Assembly (NCBI RefSeq): GCF_030247185.1
Contig: NC_080572.1
Location: 172,180,975 to 172,244,974, forward strand
DNA: 64,000 nt
From: Malaya genurostris
Lineage: Eukaryota; Arthropoda; Insecta; Diptera; Culicidae
Direction of reading: 5' to 3'
A program made the translations under genes and the position numbers. This document shows, in pieces, positions 1-12,558 of the stretch. The first letter of the stretch is position 1, and every line of letters begins with the position of its first letter. Under the pieces are notes generated by a model that saw only the letters and a program-made list of their open reading frames with translations, was not told the DNA's origin and ran no database searches.

Positions 1-405
1 GATAAAATTCACGAGTTTTGTATATGATCATAATACCTTTCATTTGAATCGATTTTTATCAAATATCGGCTCGGTCATCTCTGAGCAATTGGAGTTTGAG
101 AATATTGAATCACTATTTGCGGTACCTCCGGAACCGGAAACTGGAGACCGGTATAACTGAACTATTTTTTGGACATTTGCCAGCAAGATCTACAAACTAG
201 AGAAATCTGTGAACAATTATCAAAGAATTTGTATTATAATTCTTTTAAATCGACCCTAAAATTATAATTTTTACACTAATCATACTGTTATTTTGGAACC
301 AGAATTCGGATCCGAATAAAATGTAGTACGTTTCATTTGAATCTAAGTTTGTGAAAATTGACTTAGCCATCTCTGAGAAAATTTAGTGAGATCCTATTTG
401 TAGAA
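1..405 (+). repeat. Dispersed repeat R, two tandem units cut by the gap
   Basis: Two units of the dispersed R repeat lie here. Each holds a block like 'cggaaccggaaactgg' or 'ggaaccagaattcggatcc', then 'tttcatttgaatc', then 'gtgaaaatt...gccatctctgag'. The same word order recurs at about 4450, 9500, 18670, 47700, 54520 and 55370. No reading frame of note. The second unit is interrupted by the run of Ns. Confidence 0.75.
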
Positions 406-905
406 NNNNNNNNNNNNNNNNNNNNNNNNNNNNNNNNNNNNNNNNNNNNNNNNNNNNNNNNNNNNNNNNNNNNNNNNNNNNNNNNNNNNNNNNNNNNNNN
501 NNNNNNNNNNNNNNNNNNNNNNNNNNNNNNNNNNNNNNNNNNNNNNNNNNNNNNNNNNNNNNNNNNNNNNNNNNNNNNNNNNNNNNNNNNNNNNNNNNNN
601 NNNNNNNNNNNNNNNNNNNNNNNNNNNNNNNNNNNNNNNNNNNNNNNNNNNNNNNNNNNNNNNNNNNNNNNNNNNNNNNNNNNNNNNNNNNNNNNNNNNN
701 NNNNNNNNNNNNNNNNNNNNNNNNNNNNNNNNNNNNNNNNNNNNNNNNNNNNNNNNNNNNNNNNNNNNNNNNNNNNNNNNNNNNNNNNNNNNNNNNNNNN
801 NNNNNNNNNNNNNNNNNNNNNNNNNNNNNNNNNNNNNNNNNNNNNNNNNNNNNNNNNNNNNNNNNNNNNNNNNNNNNNNNNNNNNNNNNNNNNNNNNNNN
901 NNNNN
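406..905. other. Assembly gap of 500 Ns
   Basis: Exactly 500 undetermined bases. The round size suggests a scaffolding gap of unknown true length. It is followed directly by a GA tract, which is probably why assembly failed. Confidence 0.99.
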
Positions 906-2839
<1,934 letters not shown>

Positions 2840-2840
<1 letters not shown>

Positions 2841-3085
2841 CTTTTCAACTGGTTCTCAAAAATTTCACGCTGTTCAAAGGGTAAGCATGTGCAATCTTCC
2901 CCAAAGTGAATTCATACAGTGATACCACATTTGAAAGAGTTTGGACTGGAGACAACTTTCCCCGAACTTTCAACCCCTTAACCCTTCAAAATCTTCCGTT
3001 TTAGGGTGGTGCAATGGATTGATTTAAATTTTATTTGATTTTTGTAGCACTATCGAAAAATTTGAAAAAAATAGGGATGATGCAT
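2840..3085 (+). repeat. Dispersed repeat Y, copy 1
   Basis: Shares a diverged layout with 5650-5960: 'gtttgaaagggttt' or 'tttgaaagagtttgg', then 'ttttccc..aa.tttcaaccc', 'aaccctt', 'ttagggtggt' and 'tttaattttatttgatttttt'. The following mariner remnant begins at or inside its right end. Confidence 0.5.
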
Positions 3086-4080
3086 CACGCAAAGAGGCTT
3101 CAAATGGTCAAAGCTAATGATTGTGATGTGAGAAATGAGCATGTGGAAAACCATCGAAAAAGTTTGAAGACGCCGGACTGCAAGCAATATGTAATGAAGA
3201 TGATACTTCTAGTTAAAACCGAAAGCAACAATGTTGAATATTGCACCACAAAAAAATTTCTGATTGCTTAAAAGCTATTAAGAAAGTCCGAAAGTGTGGA
3301 AAATGGGAACCACATGAATTGAATGAAAGACCGATGAAAAACCAAAGAAACACTTTTTAAATTTTGTTTCAAAGGCACCAAACAAAATCATTTTTGCATC
3401 GAATTGCTACTGGTGATGGAAAATGTATTAATTTCAAGAATCCTAAACGAAAAAAAAATCATGGGGACAACCATCCACATCGACTACCGAGCCAGTTCGA
3501 TTTGGCAAGAAGGCGATGCTTTGTGCGTGACGGAATCAGTAAGGTGTGGTGTGGCATGAGCTTCTAAAACCTAGTAATGTTGTTAATACTTATCATTAGA
3601 GACAACGAATAACCAATCCGAACCATGAAACAACAGGAATCGACCTGAGAGAAAAGGCAAAATAATTTTGTTACACGAAAATGCACCTCCAAACAACGCT
3701 AAACCGGTTCAGGATACAATCAAAGCACTTGACTGGTTGCTGCTACCCCACACCCCATATTCACCAGATTTGGCCTTTTCTGACTACCATTTATTTTCAT
3801 CGAGAACCCACGTATTGGTTGAGCAGCACTTCGATTCTTACGAAGAAGAAGAAAATTGGATGCCTGCAGTGGCGTATCAAGAAAATTTGACGCCCAGGGC
3901 AAAAAATACAATATTATTCGTCTCCAGCGATGGTTTAGTGATCACACTGTCTGAGTGGTTTGGTTCAAAAGACGAACATTTTTATTTACGAGCAAGATAA
4001 TTAAGATGTAAAGAAATCAATAGTCAATTTTTTGAATGTTATTTTTTTACTTTCTTTTTCAAAATATATATTTCATTTTT
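3035..4080 (+). pseudogene. Decayed mariner transposase (DD34D group)
   Basis: Pieces of a mariner transposase are spread over three frames. Around 3115-3190 the peptide 'DVRNEHVENHRKS' resembles the conserved DVRDEERSGRP region. Around 3390-3470 'FLHRIATGDGKCINFKNPKRK' corresponds to the HRIVTGDEKWI.Y.NPKR block with the first catalytic Asp. At 3668-4000 an open frame reads LLHENAPPNNAKPV, then PYSPDLAFSDYHLF, then EQHFDSYEE and SEWFGSKDEHF, which is the C-terminal catalytic part. In this copy the second catalytic Asp (HDNA in the family) is Glu, and the frame is broken by several shifts. No terminal inverted repeats could be paired with confidence. The element is long dead. Confidence 0.85.
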
Positions 4081-4205
4081 ACAAAAACACACTCACTACA
4101 TACAGGTACACCCGGTAAATGAATAAATTTAAGATACGATGAAGACTTGCGGTTTAGTTTTATTTAAATGTGAAAAAGCTTAATATTTGAGTTTATCTAA
4201 AAAGA

Positions 4206-4335
4206 TTAAAAATCAACCATGCTTCTTCATTAATGTTCTGTTAGAAGTAAACGTATGGTGCTTAACTACTACAACTAAGCACCATGCGTTTCTTTCGCTG
4301 GATTTCAATGGAAATGAATGGTTGATTGATTTTTT
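4206..4335. repeat. Hairpin with 16-bp core arms
   Basis: The core arms are 4249-4264 (AAACGTATGGTGCTTA) and 4276-4291, complementary at 15 of 16 positions around an 11-base loop. Outside them, 'aaaatcaaccatgcttcttcatt' is imperfectly complementary to 'aatgaatggttgattgatttt', so the structure may span about 130 bases. It could be a small inverted-repeat element or a hairpin RNA precursor; the sequence cannot decide. Confidence 0.65.
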
Positions 4336-4449
4336 TTAAATAAAATATGAAATATTGTAGTCCACATTTTTTAAAATATGAAATCGAAGCATTTCAATGC
4401 GTTTAAAAATTATTTGTTCAATACTAAAAAACCTGATTTAACCCGCCTA

Positions 4450-5165
4450 GTGGTGATGCCTTTCTAATTTTTTCTCATGCCATCATAAATATTTCAGATG
4501 AATTCTAAAAAAAACTGTTTATTTCATAGAAATAGGAAAGTTTGTTCGGACGTAATCTAACAAAATGTATAAATCCTATTTACTCTGTAGTTCAGGACCC
4601 AGGAGTAGTGTCTACAACAAATTCAGGAATTCCGTTTGAAACTGTAACGTTTTTCCTTTGAACCTATAAGTTTGTGAAAAAAGATTTGGCCATCTTGAAG
4701 AAAAGTACGAGATCTTTTTTGCAGTTTTTAATAACTATTTCCAATATTTTCACCAATTAAAGAGAATTTTTCCCTATTTTGCTTCGTCACTTTAGGTGGC
4801 GGTATAAAATTTCTAGCGTTTAACCCAGTAGTTCCGGAACCGGAAGTCGGATCCAGATGAAATTCGGGAATTTTATATTAGACCATAAAACATCCTACTA
4901 TAACCTAAGTTCGTGAAAATCAATCAAACCATCTCTGAGAAAGTCTGTTGTTCCATTTTGGCGAATTTGAACACATTTGAATCGGAAATCGGAAACCATG
5001 ACAGCCGGAGTTAATTTGGTAGGCCGTCATTTGTTAATGACTAACGATTGAAATAGTTTCGAGTCCAGTTTAGAATTTTTTTTTCCATATTTTTAAACTA
5101 GTCACCCAGTAATTCCGGAACCGGAAGTCGGATGAATTTACAATTTTTAAATTTTCTATGGCATC
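4450..5165 (+). repeat. Dispersed repeat R, several tandem units
   Basis: Begins with 'gtggtgatgcctttct', the left terminal motif of R. Units with 'gttccggaaccggaagtcgg' type blocks follow near 4830 and 5110, separated by 'gtgaaaatc...accatctctgagaaag'. No coding content. Confidence 0.7.
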
Positions 5166-5206
5166 TTAAGATTTTTTATTTGATTTGACTTCAAAAACCA
5201 AGTACA

Positions 5207-5290
5207 CTTATGCGGCTCAGTCGATCAACGTACTTTGTGACCTAATGATTCTCGATTCAAGTCGCCACGGTCACTCTCATATGTTGGTGG
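5207..5290 (+). repeat. tRNA-like SINE fragment, copy 1
   Basis: 'tgcggctcagtcgatcaacg' resembles a tRNA D-arm with a Pol III box A, and 'gattcaagtcgcca' about 35 bases later resembles a T-arm box B. A closely similar unit is at 40636-40705. Arms are too mismatched for a functional tRNA, so a tRNA-derived SINE is the better explanation. Confidence 0.55.
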
Positions 5291-5649
5291 TGGTGAGCCC
5301 ACATCGTTCGCGTCCCTTGTCGCCATTTATTTTTCAAGTAGCAATTCGTCAGCAATGCTATCGTTTTCAATCAGTTCATATCTCATTGCCAACTTAAATT
5401 GTTCTGTAACCTTATCATCAGCTACATATTCGTATGTATGCGGAAGTAAAGGCATTTTAAGGAAACGCGTAGCCACCGAATGACACCAATCGAGTCCATA
5501 CATTTTCTTAACAAATAGGCTGTTTTCATGCTTAGTTTAGTGTTTCTAGGAAACCAACTAGGAATCTTTCCAATAGAATGCAAATGTGAAAAGTGAGCAC
5601 GAATTAGTTATTTTGAGTTTCTCTAATGTGTCGAATATGAAACTGTAAA

Positions 5650-5960
5650 AAATCACATTCATTTTTCAATTACGAGTAGGTGATTTCGCTTGAACGAACT
5701 TGATGAGATTTGGAGAAATGTGGAAGAAAAGGGTGTAGCCGGGTTTTCAAATAAAAACTGCCCCCAAACAGAACAAAAATTGATATACGCTGTTTGAAAG
5801 GGTTTATATTGAAGATGGTTTTCCCAAAATTTTAACCCTTTAACTGCCATATTGGTGGAGTTAGGGTGGTTCTTCTGATTTTCATTTTATTTAATTTTTT
5901 TCAAAAACCTCTTCCGCAAAAATTGAAAAAAATCAGGAATATTTTAGGAATTATGGGGAA
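5650..5960 (+). repeat. Dispersed repeat Y, copy 2
   Basis: Second copy of the layout described at 2840-3085, with 'tttgaaagggtttatattg', 'aaccctttaactgcc' and 'ttagggtggttc'. It runs into AT-rich sequence full of A and T tracts. Confidence 0.5.
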
Positions 5961-6184
5961 CCTTTGTGATTTTTTTCAGAATTTTTCAAAATGTATTTCA
6001 TGTGAAAAAAAATGTTCAAAATTTTCGAGTATTTTTTAATCGCAGTTACAATTTTAGTACCACTCTAGATTTTACATCAAAAATAAATCAATTATGAGTA
6101 CATTACGCTGTGTTTTTTTTCAGATTTTTAAAAAATGTGGACGAGTATAATAACAGACTTTGAAAAAATAAATCATTCGGAAAG

Positions 6185-6229
6185 CCATGCGTCTCCATCA
6201 AATTGTCATCATTCGATGGAGACGCATGG
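6185..6229. repeat. Perfect 15-bp inverted repeat
   Basis: CCATGCGTCTCCATC at 6185-6199 is exactly complementary to 6215-6229, with a 15-base loop. It stands in AT-rich sequence without other recognisable element structure. Confidence 0.8.
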
Positions 6230-6654
6230 TAGTTAGTTCTAAGATCATATATCACGATATCTTGACGATAGATGATTCATTGAAGCTATGTTGACCTCTT
6301 TGATTTCCATTTACCTGTTCCAGAAGTTTCGGAAATAGCAAGTAAAATCGATCGATTTATAAAATATATCTCATGAACTAGAAATCTGTACTGTTCTCGT
6401 TTAGTTGACGCCAACCAAAGTGCGTACAACATAAATATATTATTCTTAATTTTTCGGGAGAATTCTATCTTATAAATATCTTTTAGCTTCTAAGAATAGT
6501 TTTATCTGGCTAAGATCGTTTTCGTGTTTTATATTATTTCTAATTCTTAGAACTGCAATTTGATTTATATAAATTATCTTCAACGAAAATCCATTGAAAT
6601 GAGTATATTAATAATGTAAACAAAAAAAATTATAACCTATGCATTTGTGATATG

Positions 6655-6781
6655 TTGAATACACTAAGGTCTTTTTACGTGGTTTTTCAATGCGGTTTTG
6701 TTATGCGGTTTTTTTGCGGATTTCCGAAGTTCTGCGGTTTTTTCAAGTGGAATTCCAATATTACGCGGTTTTCTTGTTTTG
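6655..6781 (+). repeat. Repeat of degenerate 'gcggtttt' units, copy 1
   Basis: Starts 'acactaaggtctttttacg' and continues as irregular units around 'tgcggttttttt' and 'acgcggttttc'. A related tract starting 'acactaaggtctc' is at 61717. It directly adjoins the inverted-repeat element to its right. Confidence 0.5.
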
Positions 6782-7183
6782 TCTTAGAAATGCAAAAAAC
6801 GGCGAGATCTGGTGTTATCCCGAAATTTTCTTTAATGTCGTTTTCGTTTTTAAGTTGCACTACACTGGTGTAGCGAAAGCTGCACCTAAACCGTTCGTTT
6901 TTACCAATTTCACTACACCAGTGCTACACTTTTTCTGCACCGATACCTCTGGTGTAGCACTCATCAAAAGTTTGGTGTAGCTCTGTGCAATGGAATCGTT
7001 TATTGTTGTCAATAGTTACTGTTTATGTTTTCGTCATTTTTGTTCGTTTATTCATGCCTCAGTGCAGCACTACACCGGTGTAGTGCAAATTAAAAACGAA
7101 AACGCCATAAGTCAACTTCTGACATTTTTTTCAAAATATTATTTTTTAAATTACTCCAGATCTCGACTTTTCATGCATTTCTA
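6782..7183. mobile_element. Inverted-repeat (MITE-like) element built on a GGTGTAG palindrome
   Basis: The inner arms 6839-6874 and 7067-7104 are inverted copies: CGTTTTCGTTTTTAA then TTGCACTACACTGGTGTAG on the left, and the complement on the right with few changes. Outer arms also pair: 'tcttagaaatgcaaaaaac..cgagatctgg' at 6783-6813 against 'ccagatctcgacttttcatgcatttctaag' near 7153-7183. Between the arms the palindromic word ACTACACYRGTGTAG recurs in partial form (6910-6960). No frame for a transposase, so it would be non-autonomous. No clear target duplication was found. Confidence 0.75.
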
Positions 7184-9480
7184 AGATATTTGCATAAAAA
7201 AGTGAAGTCGTATTTCTTCAAAAAAATTTTTTTTTTGAAGTTATGCCAGATCTTTACGATTCATGCATTTGTAAGACATTTGGTATTTACCACATTCACC
7301 ACATCTTTAGGTTTCATGCATTTCTAATATATTTGATATCAACAAAATTATTCTTTAGTTTTGCGGGATTTTATGCTCAGATCTCAGTGTAAATAAAAGA
7401 AAAATATTTTATATGAACAGTCATCTCATTCCTGATAACCACTGGAGATTCAAACTATTACAAGAAAAACCAAGGATTTTCCCCGGTAGCCAGCTTTCCT
7501 GATAATCTCATTTGAGTTTACCAAGACATATCCCAGATCAATCTGGTTTGATGTGCGGGGGAAGTGACTGTTGTAGAGTAGCCGTTCCCATTTTCGATCA
7601 TTTTCAATGTTTCAATCCATTTGACGAAAAATATTTGTAGCCGTTTTGTCCTGAAGATGAAGGGATATTCCTTCGAAACGTCGATGCTTAACGCAAAATA
7701 AATATTTTGTAAAGCAACACTTGACCAGAAAGTTATCTTTCAATAAGTTGAAGATAACTAAAACTACCCCAGTGTAATCAGAACAAATTGACCCAAATGG
7801 CAAGTTCCCCTGGTTATTTGGAGGTTTGAGCCATACATTTGACAGCAGTAGAACTGATTCTAGCGAAAACTCAATGAACTTATAATGACAGCAAACCCAA
7901 ACTTCGTTTCACACAAGAATTGGTTTTATTCGAAGAAAAATCATTTATTTTATTTTAAGCGAATAATTGCTTTATTTTCTACTTTTAAGTTAATATTAAT
8001 ATAAAACCAGTGCTTCTGTTGACACGAAATGATTTAGCATTATTACACAAAAAATGAATATGAAGCAAAAAGTAAACAAAAAATCCAAACCACAAATATC
8101 ACAATCAATCGATTTCGGTATAACCTGATTAGGTTCTAAACTTATTTACATTGTAAAAAGTGTAGATTGTCTCCCGCCACAATCGATCAATTCAGGCACA
8201 CGCTCTTAGACTCATTATCCAAAGTTCTGGGTAAGCATTCGAAAATTCACGCACCAATATTCTATAGCGAAGTAAGCAAAATATGATTGCCGTGAAATTA
8301 TTCAATGATACTCACAGCTCAATTGTAATTTGATACCTTTATCTGCCGAACTCCACTGCAAAGTTCCTAAATTACTTCCGGGTAGTAATTTCTGCTTAAA
8401 AATGCAAAAGTGAAAGTACATAAAACCCAATTACTGACTGACTCGCGAATATAAAACCGTCACTGCATGGGGAAAAACGTGCCGCATCCGGTCAGAACCG
8501 ATCGTGCTTCGCCGAGCTCGAACAAAGCTATGTAAATGGACGGTTGTATTAGTTTATCATTTTCCATTAAACCAAAAATAATAATGATTGTGTTTGCATA
8601 TGAAAAGGGAAACGCTTCGTGTGCTGTTGTAACACAGCACAGCACTAGGCCGGCAAGTTGGGAGGCGGCTTCGTTGGCATCATCCCAATCACATTCTACA
8701 GCAAAAAGGGGCCGGACAGTGGAAACGGAGACGAGAAGTGCAAAACAGGATTGGCGTTGGACCCGAAGTGACTGAATCCGCCTGGTGTTTTGCTGGATAA
8801 ACTGATGCACTTTCCGAGAAGATATAATAGGAAAGCCCCATTTCGGTAAGCTGGCATAGAAGAAGAGTATCAACATTCATTGCATTGAAATGTGAATGGG
8901 ATGGAACTGGACGAATAGGCAAATACTATCGTGGCACAAAAGTTGGAAAATCAAGCCGGGCGGATGCTTTGTTCGGCTAGATCTCGATGTACGATAGTGG
9001 ATGCCAGGATCAGCAATGGGCGGATTATCTGCCTTTGCCAGGCGTTCGGACTGGCAGCTCGGTTGGCGACGGGTTTCGGGAATTAAAAATTCAGATGTAG
9101 TCGTATAAAGTTAATTACATTGTTGCTGTTCGTTGGGAATGTTTTCAAACATTAAAGTTTATTATGGATAATCCAACTGTTGCAACTGTATACGCACTTA
9201 TTCATGTGGTAAAAGGAGGAAGCACATTTTATGCTAACGTGGAGGAAATTTCTGCTGATCCATGTTCAAAATAATGTTGAATATTTTCAAGCTGGTTTAT
9301 CAGTCTTGCAATAAACAGTTATATCTAGTTAATATAGATTTAAATTTGGCAACCCTGCAGGCTATAAAAATTGAACAAACCACGCTGTGTGCTAGGCGGT
9401 GTAGTTTTCTTTTACCGTACTAGCACGTACCGATGCGTACCGGTTTTGCATCATTTTGTATAACAATTTGAATGTTTTGA
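7184..9480. other. Mostly unrecognised DNA
   Basis: Between 7150 and 7345 a phrase like 'ccagatct...ttcatgcattt.taa' appears three times, an echo of the outer arm of the preceding element. From 8450 to 9070 the sequence is GC-richer, with overlapping short frames on both strands that resemble no family I recognise and lack good gene context. The rest shows nothing definite. Confidence 0.5.
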
Positions 9481-9499
9481 TACTCATCGCCTCTTTTTT

Positions 9500-10360
9500 T
9501 TTGGGAACCGGAAGTCGAATCTGGATGAAATTGCACAGCATCCTTTAAGACAATGAGAGCTTCCATTTGAATCATGATTTGTGAAAATCGGTTAAACCGT
9601 TGTTGAGAAATCGAAGTGTGTTCCGTTTTTGAAGCTTTTCTTCGCTATTATCGGCAAGGAGGACTTTTATCGTATCAAAGAACGCTCTATAGCAACTCTT
9701 CACACGATTTAATCAGTGCCATCAAAGAGCGACGGGTATCATTGATTTTACATAGAATGGATACCAGTGCGAGAGCGAATTTCTCTCGATGACCCGTCTG
9801 AGCATCACGAGTTAGCACTCCGCTGTGGGGATCCTCTCTGAAGCATTTAGGTTGTGAAAATCGGGTCAGGAATTTCCGGGAAAACAGAGTGCGCATTTTT
9901 TTTATAAATATTCACATATGTCCTTCTAATTTCGGAACCGGAAATCGGATCCAAATAAAATCCAAGAAAATTGTGTGAGATCATAACACCATTCATTTCA
10001 ATCAAAGTTTGTGAAAATCGGCTCAGCCATCTCTGAGAAACGTGTGTGACTGTTTTTTTCCTTTTTTTTGATGAATATCACCCTGTAATTCCGGAACCGG
10101 AAGTCGGATCGGGATAAAATTCAATAGCAGTCTATACGACCATAAGAACTTTCATTTGAATCTGAGTTTGTGAAAATTGGTTTGGTAATCTCTGAGAAAG
10201 TTGAATGACACTATTTGTCACATACACACACTCACGCACAGACATTTTGTGATCTCGGCGAACTGAGTCGAATGGGATATTACACTCGGCCCTCCGGGCC
10301 TCGATTGTTAAGTCGGTTTTCACAGTGATTGCATATCTTTTCTAATTGAGAAAGGCATAA
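9500..10360 (+). repeat. Dispersed repeat R with its right end
   Basis: Three units (about 9505-9625, 9930-10045, 10085-10205), each with 'ggaaccggaagtcg' or a variant, then 'ttcatttgaatc' and 'ccatctctgagaaa'. The last unit continues into a CA-rich stretch, 'gaactgagtcgaatgg', 'ctccgggcctcg', 'aagtcggttttcacagtgat', and ends 'gagaaaggcata'. The same 3' layout occurs at 18960-19107 and 55590-55720, so it marks the true right end of the family. Confidence 0.8.
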
Positions 10361-10851
10361 ATAAACGTTTTTTGAAGGAACCCGGCCTTACGTTTGTATT
10401 GTAAGGAAATCGAAAAAACGATCAAAGGTAAACGTTCTATCAAAACGATTTTTGGAAAGTTTAGCAGCACATTTAATTTCATTGAGTTAATTTAATCTTT
10501 TAATCTTCTATAAAATCAAATCGAATACTGATACGAATTCAAGTTTTTAAATTAGAAGGGAAAGTCAATTGAATTTCGTTAAATTCGTTTGAATAAATAT
10601 TCGATGCTGGTTCATTTACAACTGAAATGATACAAAAATGATGTCCCTCAAATTGAAACCAATAAAACGCATACTTGACTGCACCGATGACAATTGACGA
10701 AAGTTTAGCGAACATTTATGCTACGTTATCGTAGTCACGATAAATTACGAGCCATTAATAAAGTATGTTGCATCCGTTATTGGCAATATAGTTCCGTCGT
10801 GATGAAAATAGATGCGAATTAAGATTATCAAGTTAGTTTTACGTTTCGTCG

Positions 10852-10868
10852 TCGTAGCAAGAGTTTTA
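10852..10868 (+). repeat. 17-bp target duplication, left copy of Z1
   Basis: TCGTAGCAAGAGTTTTA here is identical to 19536-19552. The two copies bracket the U and V modules of element Z1. Confidence 0.75.
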
Positions 10869-11954
10869 GATAGAGAGTTAGCATCACTGGAAGCACGATG
10901 CGGTGCCTAAGTGCTGCTCTCAAAAAGTACAGGTGTGTAATGTCAGAGACATAACTGGATGTCGTGAATACGAATAAAACTAACACTTTTACTTTATACT
11001 TCCGAATATAAATTAGTTGATCGATAGTGTGAATTGTGCAAGTTTTGCCCTTTTACACTACTAGAATTTGAAACGATACACCTAAACTACAGTACAGATT
11101 ACATTCTGACACACAAATATTACGAAATAACCAGTGTATTTCCTTATGATAAAATAATGGTTGTTCTGAAAAGAACCTTTTATGAAGGCGTTCGTGATGG
11201 AGAGTGACGAGTTGAGTTCAAATTCCGATGCATACCATTGACTTCCGTCTTCTATTTCCAGGATGACCTGTTGTCCGTGAATGTGAAACTGATATGTGTT
11301 CTGTTGGAGTCTCCTGCTTCTTCCGCTTGCGGTAACAAGCTTCGTATTTCGCTTGGAAATTTCTCGATCGCACCATAATCAACACGATGACAACGACAGC
11401 CAAATTCGAAATGAATGGTTTCTGAGTCGGTGCTATGCATTTTATATAGCAAATCTGCAGAAAGTTTACTACAAACTACAACTGATTGAAAAATGGGCCG
11501 TATACAGTATAGTGAAGTAAAATTTCGCATAATTCTTTGGGTATAAAGTTATGGTTCTAAATGGAACCTGAGAGAATTTTGATGTCGATTATTTCATTTC
11601 GGATTTCAATATTTTAGTAAAAGATACTATCAAAATGCTGTACGGGATTAATTTCTGGCATCCCAGAATAGCCAAATTGTGCAGATATCAAACACTGATT
11701 GGATATAAACGATTTTAAACACAGTTGCGAATTTAGAACTGTGAAAATTGCTAAAAACTGATCAAATTATCTTATATTTGCACTACACAGATAATTTTAA
11801 TTTTAGATTTACAAAGAAGCAATCTTTATAGTTCTTTAGGTAATATTTAGAGCCATTAGAAGGGCTGATTTTGCATAATGTTCCACATTGTTGTCCATTT
11901 TCCGTTGTATTTTCCTCCAATGCAAACGACCACCAACAGGATGATGTAATCGAT

Positions 11955-12245
11955 CTTCTTCGAAGAGAAACTGGCTCTGCGACCTGAGCGTTTGAGGTTT
12001 TGTACAACACTAAAGATCTGCTCTTATTACTAGCGACTGCTCCACCTGACGACCGAAGTCCAAATGAAAGCATTGACGACTGCTGCTCCCGACGATTGAA
12101 GTCCAAATGAAAGCACGACCTAAGCGTTTAAAGCTTTATTCTACGCAAAAGGTCTGCTTTCATTGCCATCTGCTCCACCTGACGACTGAAGTCCAAATGA
12201 GAGTTGCGACCTGAGCGTTTGGGGTTTTTAACCACGCAGAAGGTG
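11955..12245. repeat. Tandem minisatellite inside A copy 1
   Basis: Three imperfect units contain 'ctgctccacctgacgac', 'gaagtccaaatga.ag' and 'gcgacctgagcgtttg', with a shorter fourth piece between. The block is expanded compared with A copy 2 near 25140-25200, which has one unit. Confidence 0.75.
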
Positions 12246-12316
12246 CACTCTCCAAAGCTGCTGGTTGATTAAATCATTCCCACGACGTCCGCTTCCATCC
12301 AACGCACAAGAAGAAA

Positions 12317-12329
12317 TGATCGATTTTTG
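12317..12329 (+). repeat. 13-bp target duplication, 3' side of Jockey element
   Basis: TGATCGATTTTTG here is identical to 16479-16491. It lies just outside the T run that represents the poly(A) tail of the minus-strand element. Confidence 0.9.
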
Positions 12330-12558
12330 CATATTTTTTTTTTTTTTTGCATAAATATCTGTTTATTAATCTTATTTTTGTGTATTACATCAACATTTTA
12401 CAGTACAAGTGTTTTGACCCTTTGGCCTTTCATCTTTGTTGTTCATACGATTCGTTATTAATATTAGGTGTTTTAGTTACTCTTGTTTTACATACTAATG
12501 TTTAATCATAATATTTATTTTAATTATTTATAAAATGTCTACCTACTTATAACTATCC

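Noticed and set aside
8460..8922. Overlapping frames of 77-138 codons on both strands
   Set aside because: No recognisable domain, no consistent start context, and frames on both strands of the same stretch suggest GC-driven chance openness.
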